Shown here piece after piece: positions 10,300-19,496 of a DNA stretch of 64,000 nt. Positions within the stretch are counted from its first letter, which is position 1, and each line of letters starts with the position of its first letter. The notes beneath the pieces are model-generated. The model was not told where the DNA came from. It saw only the letters and a program-made list of their open reading frames with translations, and ran no database searches. The stretch covers positions 124,001-188,000 of the forward strand of contig NZ_JAFEMB010000003.1 of the NCBI RefSeq assembly GCF_016892705.1. The letters are read 5' to 3'. Position numbers and translations under genes: made by a program. Source of the stretch: Microvirga pudoricolor. GTDB taxonomy: Bacteria > Pseudomonadota > Alphaproteobacteria > Rhizobiales > Beijerinckiaceae.

Positions 10300-10500
10300 A
10301 TGCCGGTGCTCGACGCCCAAGCCCTGAATGAGGATCCGAAGGGAGCCGCGTTCCTGTTGGGCGTGCTGCGGAGCCAGGCCTGTCCCAAGCCGGCCCTCTC
10401 CCTGATCCCGCGCCACAAGGCCTCCAGGCGCAGCGCGGAGCGCGCCAGTCTCATGCGACAGCGCGTCCAGGCGCTCGAGGCGAATGCCGAGTCCTATTGA
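10300..10500 (+). CDS. Small hypothetical protein, 66 residues
   Basis: I do not recognise this protein. It has an ATG preceded by AAAAGGGAG at good spacing, and an upstream AT-richer stretch (10250-10290) that could hold a promoter. The product is basic in its middle (RHKASRRSAERASLMRQR), with no signal peptide, membrane segment or cysteine motif. It ends 17 nt before the convergent M3 peptidase gene. The ribosome site argues for a real gene, but there is no homology support. Confidence 0.55.
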   Translation: MPVLDAQALNEDPKGAAFLLGVLRSQACPKPALSLIPRHKASRRSAERASLMRQRVQALEANAESY

Positions 10501-10516
10501 GGCCTGACGGCCGCGC

Positions 10517-12592
10517 TCACGCGGCCGGTGTCGCCGACAGGTCCTTGAGGCCCCGTTTGGCCAGAAGAGCCTCCGGAGTCGGCAGCCGTCCCCTGAAGGC
10601 CGTGTAGGATTCCTCCGCATCGCGCAGGTCGCCGGCCGCATAGATGAACCGCTTCAACTTCGCGGCCACCTCCTTGCTGAAGGCGTCCCCCGTCTCCTCG
10701 AAAGCATTGAACGCGTCCGCGTCCAGAACCTCCGACCACAGGTAGCTGTAATAGCCCGCCGAGTAGCCGTCGCCCGAGAAGACGTGTGTGAAATGGGGCG
10801 TGCGGTGGCGCATGATAATCTCGTCCGGCATGCCGATCCGGGCCAGCGCATCCTTCTCGAAGGCCGCGACGTCGAGATTCTCGGCCTGTGTCAGGCTGTG
10901 CAGGTCGATGTCCACGAAGGCCGACGCCAGATACTCCACCGTGGCGAAGCCCTGGTTGAAATTGCGGGCCGCCATGAGCTTGTCGAGCAGCGCGTCCGGA
11001 ATCGCCTCGCCGGTTTTGTAATGCGTCGCGAAGCCCCTCAGGATGTCGGGCTGCGACAGCCAGTGCTCGTAGAGCTGGGACGGAAGTTCGACGAAGTCAC
11101 GGGACACGCTCGTACCGGCGATCAGCGGATAGGTCACGTCGGACAGCATGCCGTGCAGGGCATGACCGAACTCGTGAAAGAGCGTGCGCGCGTCGTCGAA
11201 GCTGAGCAGGGCCGGTTCGGCCTTCGAGAAATTCATCACGTTGACGATGATGGGCCGGATATCGCCGGCGAGCTTTTCCTGCGAGCGGAAGCTGCTCATC
11301 CAGGCGCCGCTGCGCTTCGAGGGTCTGGCGAAATAATCTCCGATGAAGACCGCCACGAGTTGGCCAGCCTCGTCCTTGACGCGCCAGGCGCGCACGTCCG
11401 GATGATAGCGCGGGACGTCCTGCAGTTCTTCGAATCCGAGACCGAACAACCGGCGGGCGGTCTCGAAAGCGGCCTCGATGATGCGGTCGAGCTGGAAGTA
11501 GGGCTTGAGCGTCGCCTCGTCGAGGCTGTGCCGCTTGAGGCGCAGCTGCTCCGAGTAGAAGCGCCAGTCCCAGGGCGCGATGGCGATGTTGTCACCCTGG
11601 GCCTGGGCCTGGGCCTGCAGGTCGTCCCGCTCCTCCATGGCGCGGCTGCGGGCCGGGGCCCAGACCTCGTTGAGGAGGTCGCGCACCGCTTCGGGCGTCT
11701 TCGCCATGGTGTCGTCGAGCTTGAACTGCGCGAAGGTCTCGTAGCCCAAAAGCTTCGCGCGCTCGGCCCGCAGGGCGACCATCTCGGCGATGATGGCCTT
11801 GTTGTCGGTCGCGTCCCCCCTGTCGCCCCGGGCCGCCCAAGCCTTGAAGGCCTGCTCGCGCAGGTCGCGGCGGGTGGAGAATTGCAGGAACGGCTCGATG
11901 CTCGAGCGGGACAGGGTGATGACGTGCTTGCGTTCGAGCCCGCGCTCCTCGGCGGCCTGGGCTGCCGCCTCGATCAGGAATGTCGGGAGGCCCGCGAGAT
12001 CCGCTTCGCCGTCGAGCACGAGCTGGTAGGACTTCTCATCGGCCAGCACGTTCTGGGAGAACTGCGTGCCCAGCGTCGCGAGGCGCTCCGTGATGGCGGC
12101 GAGGCGCGCCTTGTCGTCGGGGTTCAGGCGAGCGCCAGCGCGCACGAAGATGGTGTGGTAGCGTTCGAGAACGCGTGCCTGTTCGGGGGTCAGGTTCAGG
12201 CTGTCCCTGGCGTCGTGAAGCGCCTCCACCCGGTGAAACAACGCCTCGTTCATGAAGATGGTGGACCTGTGCTTGGCGAGGATCGGCGCCATCTCGCGCT
12301 CCACCGCCTGGATGGCCTCGTTGGTGTGGGAGCCGGACAGGTTGAAGAACACGCCGCCGACGCGCTTCATCAGCCCGCCGCTGCGCTCCAGCGCCTCGAT
12401 GGTGTTGGCGAAGGACGGCGCTTCCGGCGAGCCCGCGATGGCTTCGATCTCGGCCGTCTGCTCGGCCAGGGCCCTGTCGAAGGCGGGCCTGTAATGGTCC
12501 GGCGCGATGCTCTCGAAAGGCGGGATCGCAAAGGGCGTGGTCCATTCCTTGAAGAACGGATTGGCCGGCTGGGTCGCGTCGGTAGAGGTCAT
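10517..12592 (-). CDS. dcp: M3-family zinc metallopeptidase, peptidyl-dipeptidase Dcp type
   Basis: A 691-residue cytoplasmic oligopeptidase. The zinc motif HEFGHALHG lies near residue 470, with the third ligand Glu in RDFVELPSQLYEHW about 25 residues later. RDFVELPSQ fits Dcp-like enzymes better than OpdA, which has a different sequence after the zinc site. The C-terminal substrate-clamp region (FSGDGYSAGYYSYLWSEVLDADAF) is intact. It is a single gene, convergent with the small gene to its left. It probably recycles peptides, including those brought in by the nearby dipeptide importer. Confidence 0.92.
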   Translation of the reverse strand: MTSTDATQPANPFFKEWTTPFAIPPFESIAPDHYRPAFDRALAEQTAEIEAIAGSPEAPSFANTIEALERSGGLMKRVGGVFFNLSGSHTNEAIQAVEREMAPILAKHRSTIFMNEALFHRVEALHDARDSLNLTPEQARVLERYHTIFVRAGARLNPDDKARLAAITERLATLGTQFSQNVLADEKSYQLVLDGEADLAGLPTFLIEAAAQAAEERGLERKHVITLSRSSIEPFLQFSTRRDLREQAFKAWAARGDRGDATDNKAIIAEMVALRAERAKLLGYETFAQFKLDDTMAKTPEAVRDLLNEVWAPARSRAMEERDDLQAQAQAQGDNIAIAPWDWRFYSEQLRLKRHSLDEATLKPYFQLDRIIEAAFETARRLFGLGFEELQDVPRYHPDVRAWRVKDEAGQLVAVFIGDYFARPSKRSGAWMSSFRSQEKLAGDIRPIIVNVMNFSKAEPALLSFDDARTLFHEFGHALHGMLSDVTYPLIAGTSVSRDFVELPSQLYEHWLSQPDILRGFATHYKTGEAIPDALLDKLMAARNFNQGFATVEYLASAFVDIDLHSLTQAENLDVAAFEKDALARIGMPDEIIMRHRTPHFTHVFSGDGYSAGYYSYLWSEVLDADAFNAFEETGDAFSKEVAAKLKRFIYAAGDLRDAEESYTAFRGRLPTPEALLAKRGLKDLSATPAA

Positions 12593-12630
12593 GGCTCGCG
12601 TCGATTCTGGCGTTGCGGAGGGGCGACTTT

Positions 12631-12675
12631 AGAGCATCGGGCGGAAAATGGGACCCGGTTTTCGCCGCCGCGCAT
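12631..12675. repeat. Short mosaic intergenic repeat, copy 1
   Basis: The block AGAGCAT...GGGCGGAAAA...GGACCCGGTTTTCGCC...GCGCAT has the layout of a common Hyphomicrobiales intergenic repeat (AGAGCAT, a GCGAA-type arm, a central CCGG, the complementary arm). A related copy is at 47004-47045. Confidence 0.5.
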
Positions 12676-12733
12676 CCCGTGGTTCCGCTCGGGCGGCCCT
12701 TGCCCTTCGGAAGGCGTCATCGCGCAGGAGGCC

Positions 12734-13522
12734 TCAGCCCCCGGCCGGGACGGGCGCTTCGCCGGTGGCGGCGCGGGGTGCGCCCAAGGTTCTTTCCAGA
12801 AACGCGATCACCCGCCGGGTCGCATCGGCTTGGGCGGCGCCGTAGAAGCCGTGGCCCTGCCCCGGATAGACCTGAATCTCGTAGGCCGTGCCGCTCTGCT
12901 TCAGGAGTCCTTCCACTGCGTAGGCGTTGGCCACGGGCACGATGGGATCGACGGCCCCATGGAGGATCAAGGTCGGCGGCAGGCGCGCGTCCGGCGCGAT
13001 GGCGCCCTGCGGGAGGGGCCCGAAGTAATCGACCAGCGCCCGGACCCGACGGTCGCCACTCGCCACCGTCATGCCGAGCGCTGCGCCGAGCGAAATGCCC
13101 ACGATGCCGATGCGGCTCGGATCCACCTCGGGCCGACCGGCCACGAAGGCGAGAGCATCCTGCACGGTCTCGACCCAAGGCATGAAGTTCTGGAACAAGG
13201 TCGAGAAATTGGCCCGCCGCTGGCCGGTCCGGTCGAGGTAATGCACCAGGTAGACCTGATAACCCGCCGCCGCCACGGCCCGGGCGCCCTCGACATATTG
13301 CCGATTGTTGCTCAGGCCGTCGGCCCCGTGGAGCATGAGCACGGCCGGGCGCCGTGCTCCGGCCGCCCCGAAAGCCTCGACGGTGATCGCCTGGCCGCCG
13401 CTAGCGAAGCTGAGGCGTTGTGGAAGCGCTATCATCCTGTCTCGCTTGAGTTCTTGCGCCTGAATCGCCGGAGCCGTCATTGCGGCCGCTCCGAGCAGAA
13501 GCGCCCGTCTGGACATGGTCAT
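12734..13522 (-). CDS. Exported alpha/beta hydrolase, dienelactone-hydrolase-like
   Basis: A 262-residue serine hydrolase. It starts with a twin-arginine-like signal peptide (MTMSRRALLLGAAAMTAPA), so it probably acts in the periplasm. The nucleophile elbow is GIVGISLGAA, the acid Asp lies in LHGAVDPIVPV and the catalytic His in GQGHGFYGAA. The dienelactone hydrolase family normally uses Cys as nucleophile; this protein has Ser, so it is a more general esterase. The start at 13522 is chosen because it yields the signal peptide; longer starts add arginine-rich sequence. Substrate unknown. Confidence 0.85.
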   Translation of the reverse strand: MTMSRRALLLGAAAMTAPAIQAQELKRDRMIALPQRLSFASGGQAITVEAFGAAGARRPAVLMLHGADGLSNNRQYVEGARAVAAAGYQVYLVHYLDRTGQRRANFSTLFQNFMPWVETVQDALAFVAGRPEVDPSRIGIVGISLGAALGMTVASGDRRVRALVDYFGPLPQGAIAPDARLPPTLILHGAVDPIVPVANAYAVEGLLKQSGTAYEIQVYPGQGHGFYGAAQADATRRVIAFLERTLGAPRAATGEAPVPAGG

Positions 13523-13670
13523 GGACACTCTCTGGGAAGGAAATCCGATCCGGATATGGCGACGGAGCCACGGCCGGGAAAGCGAGGCGAAAAGCCCCAG
13601 GTTGAGGCCTCGAAATAACTCATCGGCGCGGGGGATCGTTCGGAACCGCCGCACGTTGATGTGAGCGCCA

Positions 13671-15737
13671 ATGCCGCGCTTGATCGAGACGCCGATGCCC
13701 CTTCAGCCCACGCCCACGCCTGAACCGCAGCAGACGGAGGTTCCTCCTCCGAACCTTCCGGGCATCCATGGCTTGCTGACGCTCGCCGTGGCCGTGGTGG
13801 TCCTAACGGCGCTCTACGTGGGCCGCGAGGTCTTCCTACCCATGACCCTGGCGATCCTGCTCGCCTTCGTCATCGCGCCCTTCATGGAGCTGTTGCGCCG
13901 CTGGCATCTCGGCCGGGTGCCGTCGGTGGTCCTCTCCATGCTGGTGGTGATGGGCATCCTCGGATCGCTCGGTAGCGTCATCGGCTATCAGCTCGCGGGC
14001 CTCGCCTCGGATCTGCCCACCTATCAGGTGACCGTCAAACAGAAGATGGCGTCCCTGCACGACGGCGCGCTGGGACGGATCCCCGAGATGATCCGCCGGA
14101 TCGGCAACGAGCTCGAGCGCGCCACGACCGAGCCCGCCAAGCCCGCCGAAACCCCCGACGCGCAGGCGCCGGCCGCTCCGCCCGAGCCCGCGCCCTTGCC
14201 GGTCGAGGTGCACGAGCCCGACGCCACCCCGCTCGAACTGGCGCAGAATATCCTGCTTCCGGCCATCAAGCCCTTGGCCACCATGGGTATCGTCCTGGTG
14301 GTCCTGATCTTCATCCTCCTGCAGCGGGAAGATCTGCGCGACCGGATGATCCGGCTTTTCGGCTCCAGCGATCTCCATCGCACCACCGTCGCCATGGACG
14401 ACGCCGCGCGGCGTCTCAGCCGCTACTTCCTGATGCAGCTCGGCCTCAACGCATCCTTCGGCCTCTTCATCGCCGTCGGTCTCTGGGCCATCGGCGTCCC
14501 GAGCCCGATCCTGTGGGGCATCTTCACGATGCTCATGCGCTTCGTGCCGTATATCGGATCCATCATCGCGGCCATCCTTCCGGCCGCCCTGGCGGCCGCG
14601 GTCGATCCGGGCTGGAACATGCTGATCCTGACCCTGGCGCTCTTCCTGATCTCAGAGCCCATCATGGGTCATCTCATCGAACCGCTCGTCTATGGGCAGA
14701 GCACCGGCCTGTCTCCCTTTTCGGTGGTGGTGGCGGCGATCTTCTGGACATGGCTGTGGGGGCCCATCGGCCTTCTCATCGCGACACCCCTGACCTTGTG
14801 CCTCGTGGTGCTGGGACGGCATGTGGAGCGGCTGGAGTTCCTGGACGTGCTCCTGGGCGACCGGCCCGCTCTGACACCCGCCGAGAACCTGTACCAGCGC
14901 ATGCTGGCGGGCGATCCCGACGAGGCCCTGGAATCCGCCGAGCTTCTTCTCAAGGACCGCTCTCTGACGTCCTATTACGACGAGGTCGCCCTCGCGGGCC
15001 TGCAGCTCGCCGCCAACGACGCCAGCCGGGGCGTTCTGACGGGCGGGCAGCTCGACCGGGTGAAAGGCGTCATCGACGCTCTCGTGGCGGATCTGAGCGC
15101 CCACGAGGATGTGGAGCCGGAGCCGCAGGAGACCAAGGACGAGCCCGTCGCGCCGCCGCAGAACGCCAAACCCGACATCAAGCAGCCGGCCGTGGCCCCG
15201 GAGGCGTCGGCCTCCGACCGGATCGGGGAGAAGTGGAAGGCGAGCGGCGCGGTGATGTGCCTTGCCGGACGCGGGCCTCTCGACGAGGCGGCGTCGGAAA
15301 TGCTGGGGCAGCTTCTCCAGAAGCATGGGCTCGGCTCGCAGGTGGTGCCGTATTCCTCGGTCTCGCGCTCTGGGATCGGGGCGCTCGACGCGACCGGCAT
15401 CCAGATGATCTGCATCTCTTATCTGGAGATCTCCGGAACGCCCGCCCACCTGCGCTACCTGCTTCGCCGCCTGCGCAAGCGGCTGCCCGGCGTGACCATC
15501 CTGGTCGGGTTGTGGCCGGCCGAGGAGGCGATCCTCAAGGATGAGGCCCTGCGGGCGGTGGTAGGCGCGGATTACTACGTCACGACGCTGCGCGAGGCTG
15601 TGGTCCGGTCGCTCGAGGTCGCCACCAAGCAGACGCAATCGGCCGAGAATCCGGCTCCGTCGCCGTCCGAGCCGCCCGTCAAGGTGCGCATGCTCCAGGC
15701 CGTGCCCTCGGGGCCCTCAACCGCTCCAGCCGAGTGA
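13671..15737 (+). CDS. AI-2E family membrane transporter with extra C-terminal cytoplasmic domain
   Basis: A 688-residue membrane protein of the AI-2E/PerM family, whose members include autoinducer exporters and Na+/H+ antiporters. The membrane region covers about residues 35-400: two or three N-terminal helices, a long loop rich in Ala, Pro and Glu (about 145-190), then five or six helices with the family block LMRFVPYIGSIIAAILPAAL. After that come a soluble helical region (about 410-485), an acidic linker, and a compact domain at about 515-645 (VMCLAGRGPLDEAASEMLG to YYVTTLREAVV) resembling a flavodoxin/B12-binding-like Rossmann fold. An alternative ATG eight codons later is possible. Transported substrate unknown. 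Confidence 0.85.
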   Translation: MPRLIETPMPLQPTPTPEPQQTEVPPPNLPGIHGLLTLAVAVVVLTALYVGREVFLPMTLAILLAFVIAPFMELLRRWHLGRVPSVVLSMLVVMGILGSLGSVIGYQLAGLASDLPTYQVTVKQKMASLHDGALGRIPEMIRRIGNELERATTEPAKPAETPDAQAPAAPPEPAPLPVEVHEPDATPLELAQNILLPAIKPLATMGIVLVVLIFILLQREDLRDRMIRLFGSSDLHRTTVAMDDAARRLSRYFLMQLGLNASFGLFIAVGLWAIGVPSPILWGIFTMLMRFVPYIGSIIAAILPAALAAAVDPGWNMLILTLALFLISEPIMGHLIEPLVYGQSTGLSPFSVVVAAIFWTWLWGPIGLLIATPLTLCLVVLGRHVERLEFLDVLLGDRPALTPAENLYQRMLAGDPDEALESAELLLKDRSLTSYYDEVALAGLQLAANDASRGVLTGGQLDRVKGVIDALVADLSAHEDVEPEPQETKDEPVAPPQNAKPDIKQPAVAPEASASDRIGEKWKASGAVMCLAGRGPLDEAASEMLGQLLQKHGLGSQVVPYSSVSRSGIGALDATGIQMICISYLEISGTPAHLRYLLRRLRKRLPGVTILVGLWPAEEAILKDEALRAVVGADYYVTTLREAVVRSLEVATKQTQSAENPAPSPSEPPVKVRMLQAVPSGPSTAPAE

Positions 15738-15740
15738 AGA

Positions 15741-15764
15741 AAGGCGGCTCAGGCCGCCTTCTTT
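15741..15764. terminator. Bidirectional terminator between the AI-2E gene and dppF
   Basis: An 8-bp stem (AAGGCGGC / GCCGCCTT) with loop TCAG is followed by CTTTCT on the plus strand and TTTCTTC on the minus strand. It starts 3 nt after the AI-2E stop and overlaps the last codons of dppF, so one hairpin serves two convergent genes. Confidence 0.75.
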
Positions 15765-16576
15765 CTGGCAAGACGTGCGCGGATGCTGTTGGGGTCGGCG
15801 CGGGGCGTGGCCGCGAACAGGGTCCTGGTATAGGGGTGCTTGGGATCCGAGAACACCTCGTCGCGGGTGCCGTACTCGACCGCTTCGCCGAAATACATCA
15901 CCATCACGTCGTCGGCGATATAGCGCACCACCGACAGGTCGTGGCTGATGAAGACGTAGGTCAGGTTGAACTCGTCCTGCAGGTCCGCCAGGAGATTCAG
16001 CACCTGCGCCTGGACCGAGAGGTCGAGCGCCGAGACGGGCTCGTCGAGCACCAGCAGGCTCGGGTTGAGCATCAGGGCGCGCGCGATTGCGATGCGCTGA
16101 CGCTGCCCTCCCGAGAACATGTGCGGATACCGGTTGTAGTGCTCTTCGCCCAAGCCCACCTTCTTCAGCATCGCCATGGCGCGATCCCGGCGCTCGGAGG
16201 CCGGGACGTTGCCGTGGATCACGAGCGGGGCGCCCAGGACGTCGCCGATCTTCTGGCGCGGGTTCAGGGAGCTGTAGGGGTTCTGGAAGACGATCTGCAC
16301 CTCGCGCCGCAGGTCCTTCGTGAGGTCGCCCTTGCTGATGTCGACCTTCTTGCCCTGGATGAAGAGGTCTCCGGACGTGGCAGGGTCGATCAGGGTGAGG
16401 ATCCGCGCGAGCGTGGACTTGCCGCAGCCGCTCTCGCCCACGATGGCCAGAGTCTTGCCCTTCTCGACCGTGAAGCTCACGCCCTTCACGGCGTGCACGG
16501 TCGAGCCCTTGGAGAAGAGGCCGCCGGGGACGTGGTAGTCCCGCACGATGTTCTTGGCTTCGAGTACGACGCTCAT
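15749..16576 (-). CDS. dppF: Dipeptide ABC transporter ATPase DppF
   Basis: A 275-residue ATPase of the oligopeptide/dipeptide importer. Walker A is GESGCGKST, the Q-loop region is IVFQNPYSSLNPR, the signature is FSGGQRQRI and Walker B is LLVLDEPVSALD. The C-terminal HPYTRTLFAATP is the hallmark of the OppF/DppF C-terminal extension. The start overlaps the dppD stop by 4 nt. It ends inside the bidirectional terminator. Confidence 0.94.
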   Translation of the reverse strand: MSVVLEAKNIVRDYHVPGGLFSKGSTVHAVKGVSFTVEKGKTLAIVGESGCGKSTLARILTLIDPATSGDLFIQGKKVDISKGDLTKDLRREVQIVFQNPYSSLNPRQKIGDVLGAPLVIHGNVPASERRDRAMAMLKKVGLGEEHYNRYPHMFSGGQRQRIAIARALMLNPSLLVLDEPVSALDLSVQAQVLNLLADLQDEFNLTYVFISHDLSVVRYIADDVMVMYFGEAVEYGTRDEVFSDPKHPYTRTLFAATPRADPNSIRARLARKKAA

Positions 16577-17430
16577 GATACGGCCGCTCCGGCGATCTCG
16601 CTTCCGTCCTTGAAATAATCCGCGATGGTGGGCAGGCGGTCGCCCGTCGCGTTGTCGGGCAAGGCGGCGAGCAGTGCCTTGGTATAGTTGCTGCGCGGGT
16701 TCTCGAACAGGGTGAGCACATCCGCCTCTTCCATCTTGCGGCCCTTGTACTGGACCACGACCCGGTCGGCGGTCTCGGCCACGACGCCCATGTTGTGGGT
16801 GATCATGATCATGCCCATTCCGTGCTCGGCCTGAAGGTTCACGAGCAGGTCCAGGATCTGCTTCTGGATCGTCACGTCGAGGGCCGTGGTCGGCTCGTCG
16901 GCGATGAGCAGCTTCGGATTGCACGCGATGGCCATGGCGATCATCACGCGCTGGCACTGGCCCCCCGACATCTGGTGCGGGAACGAGCTCAGGCGCTCGG
17001 CCGGGTCGGGAATGCCCACCGCCGTCAGGAGCTCGATGGCGCGGGCGCGCCGTTGCCGGCGGCCCAGGCCGAGGTGGATCCGAAGGGTTTCCTCGATCTG
17101 GAACCCGACCGTGAAGCACGGGTTGAGGCTCGCCACCGGCTCCTGAAAGATCATGGCGATATCCTTGCCGATGATCTTGCGGCGCTCGGCGCCCGGCATC
17201 GTGAGGAGGTCGCGGCCGTTGAAGGTCATCGTGTCGGCCGTCACCTTGGCGGTCCAGGGCAGCAGGCCCATGACGGCGAGCATCGACACGGACTTGCCCG
17301 AGCCGGATTCGCCCACAATGGCCAGAACTTCGCGCTCGTGCACTTCCAGTGACACGCCGTCGACCGCCCGGAACATGCCCGTGGAGGTCTGGAACTCGAC
17401 GACGAGGTTCTCGATTTCGAGAAGCGCCAT
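16573..17430 (-). CDS. dppD: Dipeptide ABC transporter ATPase DppD
   Basis: A 285-residue ATPase, partner of DppF. Walker A is GESGSGKSV, the Q-loop is [14 protein letters not shown], the signature is MSGGQCQRV and Walker B is [12 protein letters not shown]. The C-terminal [11 protein letters not shown] region belongs to the Opp/Dpp extension; the Cys cluster seen in many DppD proteins for an Fe-S cluster is not evident. The start at 17430 (MALLEIEN) lies 2 nt after the dppC stop, so translation is probably coupled. Confidence 0.94.
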   Translation of the reverse strand: MALLEIENLVVEFQTSTGMFRAVDGVSLEVHEREVLAIVGESGSGKSVSMLAVMGLLPWTAKVTADTMTFNGRDLLTMPGAERRKIIGKDIAMIFQEPVASLNPCFTVGFQIEETLRIHLGLGRRQRRARAIELLTAVGIPDPAERLSSFPHQMSGGQCQRVMIAMAIACNPKLLIADEPTTALDVTIQKQILDLLVNLQAEHGMGMIMITHNMGVVAETADRVVVQYKGRKMEEADVLTLFENPRSNYTKALLAALPDNATGDRLPTIADYFKDGSEIAGAAVS

Positions 17431-17432
17431 GG

Positions 17433-18347
17433 TCAGGACCTCTTCAGCTTGGGATCGAGGGCGTCGCGCAGGCCGTCGCCGAGCAGGTTGAAGGCCAGCA
17501 CCGTGATGAGGATGGCGAGGCCCGGGAAGGTCACCACCCACCAGGCCCGCAGCACGAACTCGCGGGCATCGGCCAGCATGGTGCCCCATTCGGGCGAGGG
17601 CGGCTGCGCGCCGAGGCCCAGGAAGCCCAGCGCCGCCGCGTCGAGGATGGCGGTGGAGATGCCCAGCGAGGCCTGCACGATCAGGGGCGCGGTGCAGTTC
17701 GGCAGCACTTCCTTGAACATGAGCCGCAGGGTTCCGGCCCCGCTGACGCGGGCCGCCATCACGTAATCCTTCGAGGTTTCGGTGATCACCGCCGCACGGG
17801 CGAGGCGAACGTAATGCGGCAGGATCACGAGGGCGACCGCGATCATGGAGTTCATGAGGCCGGGCCCGAGCACCGCCACGATCACGATCGCGAGGAGCAG
17901 GCTCGGCAGGGTGAGGATGATGTCCATCAATCGCATGATGAGGATCTCCGTCACGCCGCGCACGAAGCCCGCCACGAGGCCGAGCACCGTGCCGAGCACG
18001 ATGGAGATCGCCACGACCACGATGCCGATGAGCAGCGACAGGCGCGCGCCGTAGATCAGGCGCGAGAGGATGTCGCGGCCGATCGCGTCGGTGCCGAGCG
18101 GGTAGGCGAGGGATCCGCCTTCCTGCCAGAAGGGCGGCTTTAACGCGATGGTGGTGTCGGTGATGTAGGGCGAGTGGGGCGCCAGCACGTCCGCCAGCAG
18201 GGCCACGAGCACCACGGTGACGATCACCACGAGGCCTGCCACGGCCCCCTTGTTGGCGCTGAAATAGCTCCAGAACTCCCGGAGCGGGTGGGGCGGCGTG
18301 GCCGTCGGCACGGCGACGGCCGGGGTGTCCATGGTTTCAGCGGTCAT
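17433..18347 (-). CDS. dppC: Dipeptide ABC transporter permease DppC
   Basis: A 304-residue inner-membrane permease with an N-terminal helix at about residues 35-55, a periplasmic loop (LGTDAIGRDILSRLIYGAR) and five further helices. The EAA coupling motif appears as AARVSGAGTLRLMFKEVLPN. The N-terminal cytoplasmic extension and loop are typical of DppC/OppC. It overlaps dppB by 4 nt. Confidence 0.94.
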   Translation of the reverse strand: MTAETMDTPAVAVPTATPPHPLREFWSYFSANKGAVAGLVVIVTVVLVALLADVLAPHSPYITDTTIALKPPFWQEGGSLAYPLGTDAIGRDILSRLIYGARLSLLIGIVVVAISIVLGTVLGLVAGFVRGVTEILIMRLMDIILTLPSLLLAIVIVAVLGPGLMNSMIAVALVILPHYVRLARAAVITETSKDYVMAARVSGAGTLRLMFKEVLPNCTAPLIVQASLGISTAILDAAALGFLGLGAQPPSPEWGTMLADAREFVLRAWWVVTFPGLAILITVLAFNLLGDGLRDALDPKLKRS

Positions 18348-19354
18348 CGGTTATGCCTGATGCGCGGGTTGATGAGACCATAAGCGAGGTCCACGAGAAG
18401 GTTCACGGCCATGACGACGATGCCGAGCAGCAGGGCTCCGCCCTGGAGCACCGGGTAGTCGCGGCGGAAGATGGCGTCGATCATCCACTTGCCGATGCCC
18501 GGCCAGGAGAAGATCGTCTCGGTCAGGATCGCTCCGGTGAAGAGCACGCCCACCTGGAGGCCGATGACGGTGACGACCGGAATCAGCGCATTGCGCAGGG
18601 CATGGAGGGTCACGACCCGGAACCAGGGCAGGCCCTTGGCCTTGGCGGTGCGGATGTAATCCTCGCCCAGGACCTCCAGCATCGCCGAGCGGGTCATGCG
18701 GGCGATGACCGCCAGCGGCACCGTGCCCAGCACGATGGTGGGCAGGATCAGGTGCTCGACGGCGGACTTGAACGCGCCTTCCTCGCCGGACAGCCAGGAA
18801 TCGATCAGCAGGAATCCCGTCACCGGCTCGATGTAATAGAGCACGTCGATGCGCCCCGAGACGGGGGTCCAGCCGAGCTGCACCGAGAAGAGCAGGATCA
18901 GGATCAGGCCCCACCAGAAGATCGGCATGGAGTATCCGGTGAGCGAGATCCCCATGACGCCGTGGTCGAAGATCGAATTTCGTCGGATCGCCGCGATCAT
19001 GCCCGCCGGCAAGCCCAGCACGAGGGCGAAGATGATGGCGCACAAGGCCAGTTCGACGGTCGCCGGGAACAGGGCGTTGAACTCGGTGAGCACGCTCTCC
19101 TGCGTGATCAGGGACTTGCCGAGATCGCCCTGGAGAACGCGGGCCACATAGATGCCGTACTGGACGAAGATCGGCTTGTCGAAGCCGAACTCCTTGCGCA
19201 GTTGCTCATGGCGCGCGGGATCGATGCCGCGTTCGCCCGCGAGCGTCTCGATGGGATCGCCCGGCACGAGGCGGATGAGGAAGAAAGCCAGCATGGTGAT
19301 CCCGATGAAGGTCGGAATGACGAGGCTGACGCGAGTCAGGATAAATCGAAGCAT
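18344..19354 (-). CDS. dppB: Dipeptide ABC transporter permease DppB
   Basis: A 336-residue inner-membrane permease with six predicted helices. It opens with MLRFILTRVSLVIPTFIGIT, the typical DppB N-terminal helix, and contains the EAA motif YIRTAKAKGLPWFRVVTLHA and the C-terminal FSWPGIGKWMIDAIFRRDYP. It is separated from dppA by 142 nt that contain a strong terminator-like hairpin, so its expression is probably lower than that of the binding protein. Confidence 0.94.
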   Translation of the reverse strand: MLRFILTRVSLVIPTFIGITMLAFFLIRLVPGDPIETLAGERGIDPARHEQLRKEFGFDKPIFVQYGIYVARVLQGDLGKSLITQESVLTEFNALFPATVELALCAIIFALVLGLPAGMIAAIRRNSIFDHGVMGISLTGYSMPIFWWGLILILLFSVQLGWTPVSGRIDVLYYIEPVTGFLLIDSWLSGEEGAFKSAVEHLILPTIVLGTVPLAVIARMTRSAMLEVLGEDYIRTAKAKGLPWFRVVTLHALRNALIPVVTVIGLQVGVLFTGAILTETIFSWPGIGKWMIDAIFRRDYPVLQGGALLLGIVVMAVNLLVDLAYGLINPRIRHNR

Positions 19355-19444
19355 CGCTAGAACATTTCAGGCGAAGTGAGGTCCGTAAGGCCAAAGGAAG
19401 CGCGGCCCTTAATCCAATTCCGGGCGGAACTCTACCCCGGAATG

Positions 19445-19476
19445 AAAAAAGCGGAGCGGCCATAGAGCCGCTCCGC
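19445..19476 (-). terminator. Intrinsic terminator/attenuator between dppA and dppB
   Basis: A perfect 10-bp stem (GCGGAGCGGC / GCCGCTCCGC) with a 6-nt loop is followed on the minus strand by TTTTTT. It begins about 20 nt after the dppA stop. It has full intrinsic-terminator form inside an operon, and would set a high ratio of binding protein to permease. Confidence 0.85.
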
Positions 19477-19496
19477 CCGCTCAAGAAGGCGATGCC

